NCBI GenBank assembly: GCA_002343505.1
Contig: DDQZ01000103.1
Location: 26,571-90,570, forward strand
From: Verrucomicrobiaceae bacterium UBA2429
GTDB taxonomy: Bacteria > Verrucomicrobiota > Verrucomicrobiia > Verrucomicrobiales > Verrucomicrobiaceae
Length of the DNA: 64,000 bases
Direction: 5' to 3'
How positions within the stretch are numbered: the first letter of the stretch is position 1; each line of letters begins with the position of its first letter. A program made the position numbers and the translations under genes. Below, piece after piece: positions 9,198-16,776 of this stretch. Below the pieces are notes generated by a model. That model did not search any database and was not told where the DNA came from. It saw only the letters and a list, made by a program, of their open reading frames with translations.

Positions 9198-10061
9198 ATG
9201 AAAGCACGATTTGTGTGTGTTCTAATAACGCTCGTCTGCCGTGCGCAGATTCTGAGCGCAGAACTGGAACTTAACCGCAACGACAAGTTTGAATTTTTGG
9301 TTCACACCTGTCCAAATGGCGACAGGTCAACTCCACTGTTGATCCAAAGATGGAACATGGAGATGGACAAAATTCCCAACGCCACGGAAAAAATCCTGGA
9401 TTTGCTGGAAAGATTCCGATCTCAAGGCGCCAGCGGCGAGCAAACTTTCAGAATTTTAACAGCGCTATGGAGGAGACAAAACCTGCAGCCTGGGCAGCTT
9501 GAAAGACTGGCTCGGGAAATCAGGCTCATGGACACGCCGCGTGAGCGCCCCAATCATCAGGATCAGAATTACATAGTGGGGGTGCTGAACGTGCTGCGTG
9601 ACTATCCAACCGATGAGCATGAATCGCTTGGGCTGAAATTTTTGCAGGCGCACGATTCTGTATCATTGGCGGCATATAATCTACTGGCGGATATTGGCGG
9701 TGTGAGGTCTTTCCACGCGCTCGAGCATTACCTCGCCGAGTTTCGAAGGGCTAATGAAGGCTATGTGAACTGGAGCATCCTGCACCTGGAGGAAAGGATG
9801 GCTTTCATGAGCCGGAGACTGGTCAACGAAGGCAAACTGCCACCCTCCGCCATACGCTCGCCGGTCACGGTCGAGGAGGCGGGGCGTCCCATACGGCTTG
9901 AAAGATCGAATACCCCGAATCAAGCCGTTGCGCCGGGAACTGGCGCTTTGCCGGAATCGTCCGGCCTCATCGCCTGGGTGGTCATTCTCATGTGCTTTGC
10001 AGCGCTCGGTCTCCTTTGGATTTTTTTGAGGCAGCTCACAAGAAAGAAGAAAGCCGCATGA
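9198..10061 (+). CDS. Exported protein with C-terminal membrane anchor
   Basis: This 287-residue protein starts one base after the stop of the TSP3 protein, so it belongs to the same operon. It has an N-terminal signal (MKARFVCVLITLVCRAQIL), a mainly alpha-helical middle with HEAT-like character (LDLLERFRSQGASGEQTFRI, SLAAYNLLADIGGVRSFHAL), and a C-terminal transmembrane helix (LIAWVVILMCFAALGLLWIF) followed by a basic tail RQLTRKKKAA. That topology puts the bulk in the periplasm, anchored in the inner membrane. The basic end recalls an export-anchor signal, but no PEP-CTERM motif is seen. Function unknown; it may handle or anchor the secreted TSP3 protein. Confidence 0.65.
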   Translation: MKARFVCVLITLVCRAQILSAELELNRNDKFEFLVHTCPNGDRSTPLLIQRWNMEMDKIPNATEKILDLLERFRSQGASGEQTFRILTALWRRQNLQPGQLERLAREIRLMDTPRERPNHQDQNYIVGVLNVLRDYPTDEHESLGLKFLQAHDSVSLAAYNLLADIGGVRSFHALEHYLAEFRRANEGYVNWSILHLEERMAFMSRRLVNEGKLPPSAIRSPVTVEEAGRPIRLERSNTPNQAVAPGTGALPESSGLIAWVVILMCFAALGLLWIFLRQLTRKKKAA

Positions 10062-10133
10062 AGCCAGCGGTACGCCCGCCGAAATTGATATGAAGGACTT
10101 CGCCCCGCCCGGCGGTATTTTCCCACCACCGCC

Positions 10134-11540
10134 ATGAAAGCACCCGCCCTGCTCCTGCTCGCCGCCGCGTTTCTCACCAGCACCCCGCTTCAGGCCGCCC
10201 TGCGCGCGGGCGCGGCGGCGGTGGACATCACGCCGACTCAGTTCCCCATGAACATGCCCGGCGGCTTCAGCGCGAACATGGCCGAGGGCGCGCATGATCC
10301 CTTCCACTCCCGCGCGCTCGTGCTCGACGATGGCAAAACCACCCTCGCCATGGTCGTCGTGGACAATCTAGGCGCGGGGCCGGATGTCCTCCTGGAAGCC
10401 AAGACACTCGCCGCCGCGAAGACCGGCATGAGCGTGGAAAACATGCTCATCTCCTCCACCCACACGCACAGCGGCCCCTCGCTCAACACGCGCAGCGAGG
10501 CCGCCGCCGCGTATTACAAGCAGTTCGTCGAAGGCGTCGCCGCCTCCATCATCCAGGCGCACGCGGCTTTGAAACCCGCCGCCGTCGGCGCCGCCGCGCA
10601 CCCCCTGCCGGACGAGGTCTTCAACCGCCGCTGGTATCTCAAGGAGGGCGCCATGCCCGCGAATCCCTTCGGCAAATTCGACCGCGTAAAGATGAATCCC
10701 GGCGCCGGCAATGCCGCCCTGGAGCGCCCCGCCGGCCCCATTGACCCGGACATCACCGTGCTCTCCGTGCAGGACACAAAGCGCAACGCCCTCGCCCTCT
10801 TCGCCAACTACTCCCTGCACTACGTCGGCGGCGCGCCGAAGGGGCAAATGTCGGCGGATTACTTCGGCGAGTTCGCCCGCCTCATGCCCTCCCGCCTGTG
10901 CGGCGGCCCCGATTTCGTCGCCATGATGTCCAACGGCACCTCGGGCGACATCAACAACATCCCCTTCACCGTCACCCGCCCGCCGCGCGAGCCCTTCGAG
11001 CAGATCCGCGTCGTCGCGCAAAAAGCCGCCGACACCGCCTGGTTCGCACAGCGGAAAATCGAGAAGCACCAGTCCGATGTCACCCTCGGCATGGCGCAGC
11101 GCAAAGTGACGCTCCAATACCGCCGCCCCGGCGCGCAGGAGGTGGCCGAGGCCAAGGCCGTGCTCGCCGTCAAAGACAAGGCCGCCATCGAGGCCCTGCC
11201 GCGCCTGGCTCAGAACTACGCGCGCAGCACGCTCAACGCCCACGAGCGGCCCGAGGCCACGCTGGATGTCACCGTGCAGGCCATCCGCATCGGCGACTTC
11301 GCCGTGTGCGGCATCCCCTTCGAGGTCTTCGTCGAGATCGGCCTCGACCTGAAAAAACGCAGCCCCTTCCCCCAGACCATGGTCATCGGCCTGGCCAACG
11401 GCCGCCACGGCTACCTGCCCACCCCCGCGCACCACAAGCTCGGCGGTTACGAGACCTGGATCGGCACCAACCAGGTGCAGGAGGACGCCTCCGACATCCT
11501 CACCGCGAACCTCCTGGAAATGCTGTCCGCGCTCAAGTGA
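10134..11540 (+). CDS. Neutral/alkaline ceramidase-like exported protein (N-terminal domain only)
   Basis: The 468-residue product has a signal peptide (APALLLLAAAFLTSTPLQAA) and matches the N-terminal domain of neutral/alkaline non-lysosomal ceramidases. It opens with LRAGAAAVDITPTQFPMNMP, followed by HDPFHSRALVLDDGKTTLAM and the zinc-site region MLISSTHTHSGPSLN. The GTSGDIN segment further on (MMSNGTSGDINNIP) is also characteristic. In PVC bacteria many such proteins lack the C-terminal domain, as here, and their true substrate is unknown; ceramide cleavage should not be assumed. It lies 72 bases after the three-gene operon and may be transcribed with it or separately. Confidence 0.82.
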   Translation: MKAPALLLLAAAFLTSTPLQAALRAGAAAVDITPTQFPMNMPGGFSANMAEGAHDPFHSRALVLDDGKTTLAMVVVDNLGAGPDVLLEAKTLAAAKTGMSVENMLISSTHTHSGPSLNTRSEAAAAYYKQFVEGVAASIIQAHAALKPAAVGAAAHPLPDEVFNRRWYLKEGAMPANPFGKFDRVKMNPGAGNAALERPAGPIDPDITVLSVQDTKRNALALFANYSLHYVGGAPKGQMSADYFGEFARLMPSRLCGGPDFVAMMSNGTSGDINNIPFTVTRPPREPFEQIRVVAQKAADTAWFAQRKIEKHQSDVTLGMAQRKVTLQYRRPGAQEVAEAKAVLAVKDKAAIEALPRLAQNYARSTLNAHERPEATLDVTVQAIRIGDFAVCGIPFEVFVEIGLDLKKRSPFPQTMVIGLANGRHGYLPTPAHHKLGGYETWIGTNQVQEDASDILTANLLEMLSALK

Positions 11541-11570
11541 GCGGCTGCACGGCGGGGAAGGCGCGCCCCC

Positions 11571-12845
11571 TCAGTGCTTCGGCACCAGCTTCTTCAAATC
11601 CGCCGGCAGCCAGGCGCGCAGCATCGGGCCGGTGGTGGCGGTCGTCATCAGGCACATGATGATGAACATGGTGAAGAGCTTGTCATTGAGCAGCCCCAGG
11701 TCCTTCCCCACGCTGATGGCGATGAGCCCCATCAGCGCCCGCGTGTTCATCAGCGCGCCGATGGACAGCCCCTCCCGCCATGAGGCGCCCGCCCAGCGCG
11801 CCCCCAGCGTGCAGCCGCCCAGCTTGCCCAGCACCGCCACCACGGAGACCAGCACGCACGCGAACCACGCCGTGGCCGTGTCAAAGGAGCCGATCTTCGT
11901 GTTCAGGCCCGTGTTGGTGAAAAAGATCGGCACCAGCGCCACGATCACAAAATCCGCGAACCGCTCCCGCCAAGCCCGCACCAGGGAGGTCTCCGAGTGC
12001 AGCGCCACGCCCAGGGCGAACGCGCCGAAGATGGCGAAGATGCCCAGCTTGTTCGTCACCAGCGCCGAGACATACAGCGCGCACAGCAGCAGCGCCAGGA
12101 AGCCCGGCGTGAAAGTCTCCGTCCCGTGGTCCCGGCACTGCTTCCGCCACGCCCGGATCAGCAGCGGCGCCACCCACTTCACCAAAATCAGGAAGTAGGC
12201 CACGATGAGCGCCACCTGGCCCAGAAAGGGCAGCCAGGAAAAATTCTCCCCCTGCTGGATGATCGCCGTGGCAACCCCGAGGAAGACCCAGCCCACCGCG
12301 TCATCAATGGCCGCCGCGCTGATGGCCGTGGCCCCCAGCGCCGTGCGCTCCAGTTTCATCTCCAGCAAAATGCGCCCCATGATCGGCAGCGCCGAGATGG
12401 CCAGCGCGATGCACACAAACAGCTTGAATCCGAAGGCCGGCAGGTCCGGCGCGAACGTGCTGTGCAGCCACGGCGCGATGGCCAGCCCCCCCGCCAGCGG
12501 CGCCAGGATGCCCATGAGCGAGGCGCTGAGCACCACCTTCGACTTGGCCCGCAGGTGCGAGAAATCAAACTCCATGCCTACCTGGAAGAGCATCATCAGC
12601 AGGCCGATCTTCGCCAGCAGCGCCAGCGGCCCCTTCACCTCCTCCGGGAAAATCCAGCCCACAAACTCCGGCGCCAGCAGCCCCAGAAATGAAGGCCCCA
12701 GCAGCAGACCGGCGGCGATCTCCCCCACCGCTGGCGGCTGGCCGATCTTCCGGCAGAGCCGCCCCATCAGCCACGCTGCGGCGATGATGACGATCCAACT
12801 GACAAGGACGAGTTTGAGCGTGTCTTCGATTTTGGCGGGATTCAT
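11571..12845 (-). CDS. CPA2-family cation:proton antiporter
   Basis: The chosen start is the ATG at 12845 (MNPAKIEDTLKLVLVSWIVI); an upstream ATG at 12890 would add fifteen residues. The 424-residue product is almost entirely membrane helices. It carries the family marker segment GQPPAVGEIAAGLLLGPSFLG, the FQVGMEFDFSHLR motif, and AISAAAIDDAVGWVFLGVAT, whose paired aspartates form the ion-binding site of CPA2/Kef-type Na+(K+)/H+ antiporters. No C-terminal RCK/TrkA-N regulatory domain is present. It ends at the last membrane helix plus ADLKKLVPKH. It is likely an inner-membrane Na+/H+ or K+/H+ exchanger. It lies 113 bases after the dehydrogenase stop on the same strand. Confidence 0.88.
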   Translation of the reverse strand: MNPAKIEDTLKLVLVSWIVIIAAAWLMGRLCRKIGQPPAVGEIAAGLLLGPSFLGLLAPEFVGWIFPEEVKGPLALLAKIGLLMMLFQVGMEFDFSHLRAKSKVVLSASLMGILAPLAGGLAIAPWLHSTFAPDLPAFGFKLFVCIALAISALPIMGRILLEMKLERTALGATAISAAAIDDAVGWVFLGVATAIIQQGENFSWLPFLGQVALIVAYFLILVKWVAPLLIRAWRKQCRDHGTETFTPGFLALLLCALYVSALVTNKLGIFAIFGAFALGVALHSETSLVRAWRERFADFVIVALVPIFFTNTGLNTKIGSFDTATAWFACVLVSVVAVLGKLGGCTLGARWAGASWREGLSIGALMNTRALMGLIAISVGKDLGLLNDKLFTMFIIMCLMTTATTGPMLRAWLPADLKKLVPKH

Positions 12846-12958
12846 GCGCGGCGGACATGCGCCCTCCGCTTGGACAATGGAAATAGACATTCGCTATGGC
12901 ACTCATGCCCGGCCGTTATCTCCGCCCCGCGGCCGCCTGGGCGGTGAGCAGGGCGCCG

Positions 12959-15900
12959 TCAGCGCCCCAGCGCGGCCAGGTAGGCCACCAGATCCCGCAG
13001 CTCCTCGCGCGTCATGTTCACGATCAGGCCCTCCGGCATGAGCGAGCCGGACTCCTGATGCTCCTGGATGTCCTTCAAAGCCAGCCGCAGCAGCGTGCCG
13101 GTGCCCAGTTCCTTGAGCTGCAGCTCGCCGCCGCCCTCGCTGAATTTGTAGCCTTGCAGCCGCCGGCCGTCCTTCATCGTCACATTCGCCGCCACATAAC
13201 CCTCCTTGATCTGCCGCCCCGGCCAGACCACGGCCTCGATGAGCAGCTCCAGCGGCACGCCGCGCCCCACGGCGTCCAGCTCCGGGCCGATGATGCCGCC
13301 CTGCCCGCCGATTTGATGACAGGCCGTGCAGCCAAACAAAGGATTCTGAAAAACCGCGCGCCCCTTCTCCGCGTCCCCCGCCGCTTTCACCTCGGCGGCC
13401 AATGCCTCGACCCAGGCGGGATCGTAGGCGGGCTGGGTGTTCTTCACGCCGAGGATCTTGCCGAGCGCTGCGGTCAAAGCCGCGTCACTCTGACCCGTGG
13501 CGGCCAGCACCGCCTGCGCGGCGGCGGCGGTTTCCTTTGAGCAAGGCCGCGCCTCCAGCGCCTTCGCCAGCGCCTGTGTGGCGGGCGCGCGGGCCAGCAA
13601 AGGCGTGAGTGCGGCGCGCAAAGACGCCTCGTCATGCGCGGCCAGGCCGTCGAGCAAAGCGGCGGCGCTGTTGCCGGCGAGCACCGGCTTCACCTGCGCG
13701 AGCGCCGTCAGGGCCGCCACGCGCACGGGCCAGAGTTCGCGCGTGTCATTGAGCCATTGCTGGAAGCTCTCCGGCGCTTCACCGAGCCGCGACAGCGCCT
13801 CGATGGCCGCCGCGCGCACGGGCAGGCTTTTCGTGGTGACTCCGGCGGCTATGTCGCGGATGGCGGGCGCGGCGGTTTGCAGACGCCACACGGCGGCCAG
13901 CGCGCACGCGGCGCTGCGGCGGTGCTCGGAGTCGGCGGCCAGCAGCTCCAGGATCAAAGGCAGCGCGCCCTCCGGTGCCGGTGCCTTCGCCTGCGCGCCG
14001 AGCGTCAGTTTCAGCTCCGTCAGCACGGCGATGTCCTCCATGCCTGCCCGCAGCGCGCGCATTTGATCCTCCACGCCGCCCTTGCGGATCAGGATGCGGT
14101 GCAGCGCCAGGCGCGTGGGACCCGGCAAGGTGTCCGCTCCGCGGGTCAGCATCCCGCGCGCGGTTTCGATCAGCTCCCGGCTGCCGTCCTTTTCCATCAC
14201 ATAACTCAGATGCGCCGGCGGCAGCGAGGCGAGGAAGGGCTGCAAAGTCCCCGGCTTCTTCCACTCCGGCGCGGTGGCATGGACGGCCAGCCACAACGCG
14301 CGGTCCAGGAAGGTGTCCATCGGAGAATCGAGCGCCTTGAGCGCCACCCGCAGCGCGTCCGCCGACTTCAGCTTCGCGCACGCGACGATGGCTTCGAGGC
14401 GGACGCGGGGGCGAAAATCTCGAACATAACCATCGAGATAATTCAGCGCCTCCGGGAGTTCCTGAGCCCAGTTTCCAAGAGCATGAACTGTCAAGGCTCT
14501 GTCATTTTCCATGACTTGGTTCCTGAATGCGTCCAGAAAACCCTCGATCGAGGGTCTTTCTTCAAACTGTCTGAGTTGCCACTGAAGTATGCGAGCCTCC
14601 TCCCATCCGAATCTCCCCTGAATTTGTGAATTGCTGTAGGACAGCGCATCATCCAGTTGAAGCTCACGTCCACGAAGTTTCGCCATCACAAGACGCTGCG
14701 CTTGATATTGCTTCCAACGGTCAGTTTGAGTCTCGTTGGGGAAACGCAGGTTTTGATGCAGCATGGCGGACACGAGCTCTTTATCGGTCATCTCACCAAG
14801 AGCGTCGTTTTGTGCAGTCAAGGCGCGCCCTTTCGCAGCCATCCGCCAAATCCTCCCGTGCTGTTTGTCGCGGTTCGGGTGGCGGAAGCTGGCCTGGTAG
14901 TGGCCGATGATGGGATTGTACCAGTCGGCGATGTACAGCGCGCCGTCCGGGCCGAAGCGCACGTCCACGGGGCGGAAGGCCACGCTGCTGCTGGTGATGA
15001 GCGGCGTCTGCTCCACCGCCTCGAAGCCGCTCGGAGCTTCGGGATCGTCGCGCAGCTTGTGTCGGTAGATGGCATTCTCGAAAAAGCCGCCCGTGACAAT
15101 TTCATCGGCCATCGAGTTTGGCCAATGGTCGCTCCACGGAATGTCCACCCCGCAGAATTTCCGCAGCCCGCTGGTTTTGATGATCTGGCCGCTGTGCGGC
15201 AGCATGTGGCGGGTGAACAGGAAATACGGCAGGCCCGCCGTGGTGCCCGTGCCGCCCGCCTGCTCCGGCGGCACCTCCGGCACGGCGATCTCCATGGGCC
15301 GCGCCCAAAACATGCCCGCCGCGCCCGCCACCATGATGGGCTGGCCCTCCCGCGTGAAGGCGGTGCCCCAGGGGTTCAGCGGCATGCCGGTGGGGTAGGC
15401 CTCCAGCCGCTGACTGCGCGGCCAGTAGCGCCAGAAACCCGCGCCGTAGAGCTGCACCACCCCGTGCGGCGTGACCACGCGCGAGTAGCAGTGCAGGCCC
15501 TGGTGCATGACCAGGCAGCCCTCCGGCGCCCAGACGAAGCTGTTCAGGTTTTGATGCGTGTCGCCGGTGCCGAAGCCGCTGAAAACCACCTCCCGCCGGT
15601 CCGCGCGGTCGTCGCCATCCGTGTCGGTGAGCAGCAGCAGCTTCTCCCCTTCCCCGACATAAAGCTGCCCCGGCCCGGCCAGCTCCATGCCCATCGGCAT
15701 GCGCAGGCCGGAGGCCCAGACGGTGCTCTTGTCGGCCCGGCCATCGCCGTCGGTGTCCTCCAGGATGATCACTTTATCATCCGCAGGTTCATCGGGCGCG
15801 GGCTGGGGGTAGGCGGAGGTTTGCAGGCACCAGAGGCGGCCTTTTTCATCCCAGCGGATGACGAGCGCGTTGGCGATGCCGTCCGACTCGTCCGCGAAGA

Positions 15901-16066
15901 GATTCACCTCAAAGCCCTCCAGCACCTGGAAGGTGGCCAGCTCGGCGGCGGGGGAGTGATCCGCCGGCGGCTCGCCCACGGAGACGGGTTTTTTGTACGG
16001 CTCCTGGGCGGCGAGCGGCGCGCATAGGGCCGCAGACAGCAGGCCGGTCAAAATCCAGGCGTCCAA
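12959..16066 (-). CDS. PVC-type membrane-bound dehydrogenase with HEAT repeats and C-terminal haem c domain
   Basis: I place the start at the TTG at 16066, which yields a signal peptide (LDAWILTGLLSAALCAPLAA) and 1035 residues. The longer in-frame reading to 16810 would translate the whole 21-bp repeat array and overlap the previous gene. The mature protein has a soluble-quinoprotein-like propeller with VLEGFEVNLFADESDGIANA, LEDTDGDGRADKSTVW and VRFGPDGALYIADWYNPIIG, then HEAT-like helical repeats, then a cytochrome c domain with CTACHQIGGQGGIIGPELDA and a distal LMPEGLIVNMTREELRDLVAYLA. These are the PVC-type dehydrogenase and Verrucomicrobium/Pirellula-type haem-binding domains. It probably oxidises a carbohydrate or alcohol in the periplasm. 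The SGNH-like gene upstream is its usual partner. Confidence 0.85.
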   Translation of the reverse strand: MDAWILTGLLSAALCAPLAAQEPYKKPVSVGEPPADHSPAAELATFQVLEGFEVNLFADESDGIANALVIRWDEKGRLWCLQTSAYPQPAPDEPADDKVIILEDTDGDGRADKSTVWASGLRMPMGMELAGPGQLYVGEGEKLLLLTDTDGDDRADRREVVFSGFGTGDTHQNLNSFVWAPEGCLVMHQGLHCYSRVVTPHGVVQLYGAGFWRYWPRSQRLEAYPTGMPLNPWGTAFTREGQPIMVAGAAGMFWARPMEIAVPEVPPEQAGGTGTTAGLPYFLFTRHMLPHSGQIIKTSGLRKFCGVDIPWSDHWPNSMADEIVTGGFFENAIYRHKLRDDPEAPSGFEAVEQTPLITSSSVAFRPVDVRFGPDGALYIADWYNPIIGHYQASFRHPNRDKQHGRIWRMAAKGRALTAQNDALGEMTDKELVSAMLHQNLRFPNETQTDRWKQYQAQRLVMAKLRGRELQLDDALSYSNSQIQGRFGWEEARILQWQLRQFEERPSIEGFLDAFRNQVMENDRALTVHALGNWAQELPEALNYLDGYVRDFRPRVRLEAIVACAKLKSADALRVALKALDSPMDTFLDRALWLAVHATAPEWKKPGTLQPFLASLPPAHLSYVMEKDGSRELIETARGMLTRGADTLPGPTRLALHRILIRKGGVEDQMRALRAGMEDIAVLTELKLTLGAQAKAPAPEGALPLILELLAADSEHRRSAACALAAVWRLQTAAPAIRDIAAGVTTKSLPVRAAAIEALSRLGEAPESFQQWLNDTRELWPVRVAALTALAQVKPVLAGNSAAALLDGLAAHDEASLRAALTPLLARAPATQALAKALEARPCSKETAAAAQAVLAATGQSDAALTAALGKILGVKNTQPAYDPAWVEALAAEVKAAGDAEKGRAVFQNPLFGCTACHQIGGQGGIIGPELDAVGRGVPLELLIEAVVWPGRQIKEGYVAANVTMKDGRRLQGYKFSEGGGELQLKELGTGTLLRLALKDIQEHQESGSLMPEGLIVNMTREELRDLVAYLAALGR

Positions 16067-16080
16067 GCAGGAAAAAGCGC

Positions 16081-16650
16081 CTCCCCCGCCCGTCGGGGGT
16101 GCTCCCCCGCTGGCCGGGGGTCTCCCCCCGCTGGCCGGGGGTCTCCCCCCGCTGGCCGGGGGTGTCCCCCCGATGGCCGGGGGTGTCCCCCCGATGAGCC
16201 GGGGTGTCCCCCCGATGAGCCGGGGTGTCCCCCCGTTGGCCGGGGGTGTCCCCCCGATGAGCCGGGGTGCCCCCCCGCTGGCCGGGGGAGTTCCCCCGCT
16301 GGGCCGGGGTGTCCCCCCGCTGGGCCGGGGTGTCCCCCCGCTGGCTGGGGGAGTTCCCCCGCTGGCCGGGGACTGGTCCCCGCTGGCCGGGGACCGTGCC
16401 CCGATGGCCGGGGACTGGTCCCCGCTGGCCGGGGACCGTGCCCCGATGGCCGGGGACTGTGCCCCGATGGCCGGGGACCGTGCCCCGATGGCCGGGGACT
16501 GGTCCCCGCTGGCTGGGGACCGTGCCCCGATGGCCGGGGACTGGTCCCCGATGGCCGGGGACCGTGCCCCGATGGCCGGGGACTGATCCCCGCTGGCTGG
16601 GGACCGTGCCCCGCTGGCCGGGGACTGGGCCCCGATGGCCGGGGACCGGG
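16081..16650. repeat. Array of 27 dyad-symmetric 21-bp GC-rich tandem units
   Basis: I count 27 consecutive units of 20-22 bp that keep a strict mean of 21 bp over 570 bp. Each unit is a C-run, a core of 5-8 bases (GATGGCC, GCTGGCC or GATGAGCC) and a G-run, so each is a near-palindrome (CCCCG/CGGGG). The linkers between units are also dyads. There are two sub-blocks. In 16081-16360 the linkers read mostly GGGGGTGTCCCCC. In 16361-16650 they alternate between GGGGACTGGTCCCC and GGGGACCGTGCCCC, giving a partial 42-bp higher period. The array lies between the SGNH-like stop and the dehydrogenase start, on the transcribed path of both. Because 21 is a multiple of three and most frames lack stops, it also reads as heptapeptides (SPAIGAR, SPASGDQ, GTPPASG), which I regard as incidental. 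Confidence 0.93.
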
Positions 16651-16707
16651 TCTCAACGGTAGAAAACCGTCCTCCGACAGGGCAGGCGGCAGATTTTTGA
16701 CGGCGGA

Positions 16708-16740
16708 CTCCGCCCCCGGCGCTGCGCGCGGGGCGCGGAG
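16708..16740 (-). terminator. Strong hairpin after the SGNH-like gene
   Basis: CTCCGC-CCCCG at 16708-16718 pairs with CGGGG-C-GCGGAG at 16729-16740: an 11-bp stem with one bulged base and a 10-base loop. It starts about 36 bases downstream of the SGNH-like stop codon. There is no clear U-tract on either side, so it could be a Rho-assisted terminator, an mRNA-stabilising hairpin, or part of the same structured leader as the 21-bp array. Confidence 0.5.
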
Positions 16741-16776
16741 CGGCTGAAGCCTGGACACCAGCGCGGTGGGGGCGGT

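Noticed and set aside
16081..16650. CRISPR-like array
   Set aside because: There are no unique spacers: repeat and linker are both near-identical from unit to unit and the period is only 21 bp. No cas genes are present.
16081..16650. G-quadruplex array
   Set aside because: G-runs of four or five recur only about every 21 bases, giving long loops, and each is matched by a nearby C-run, so hairpins are favoured over quadruplexes.
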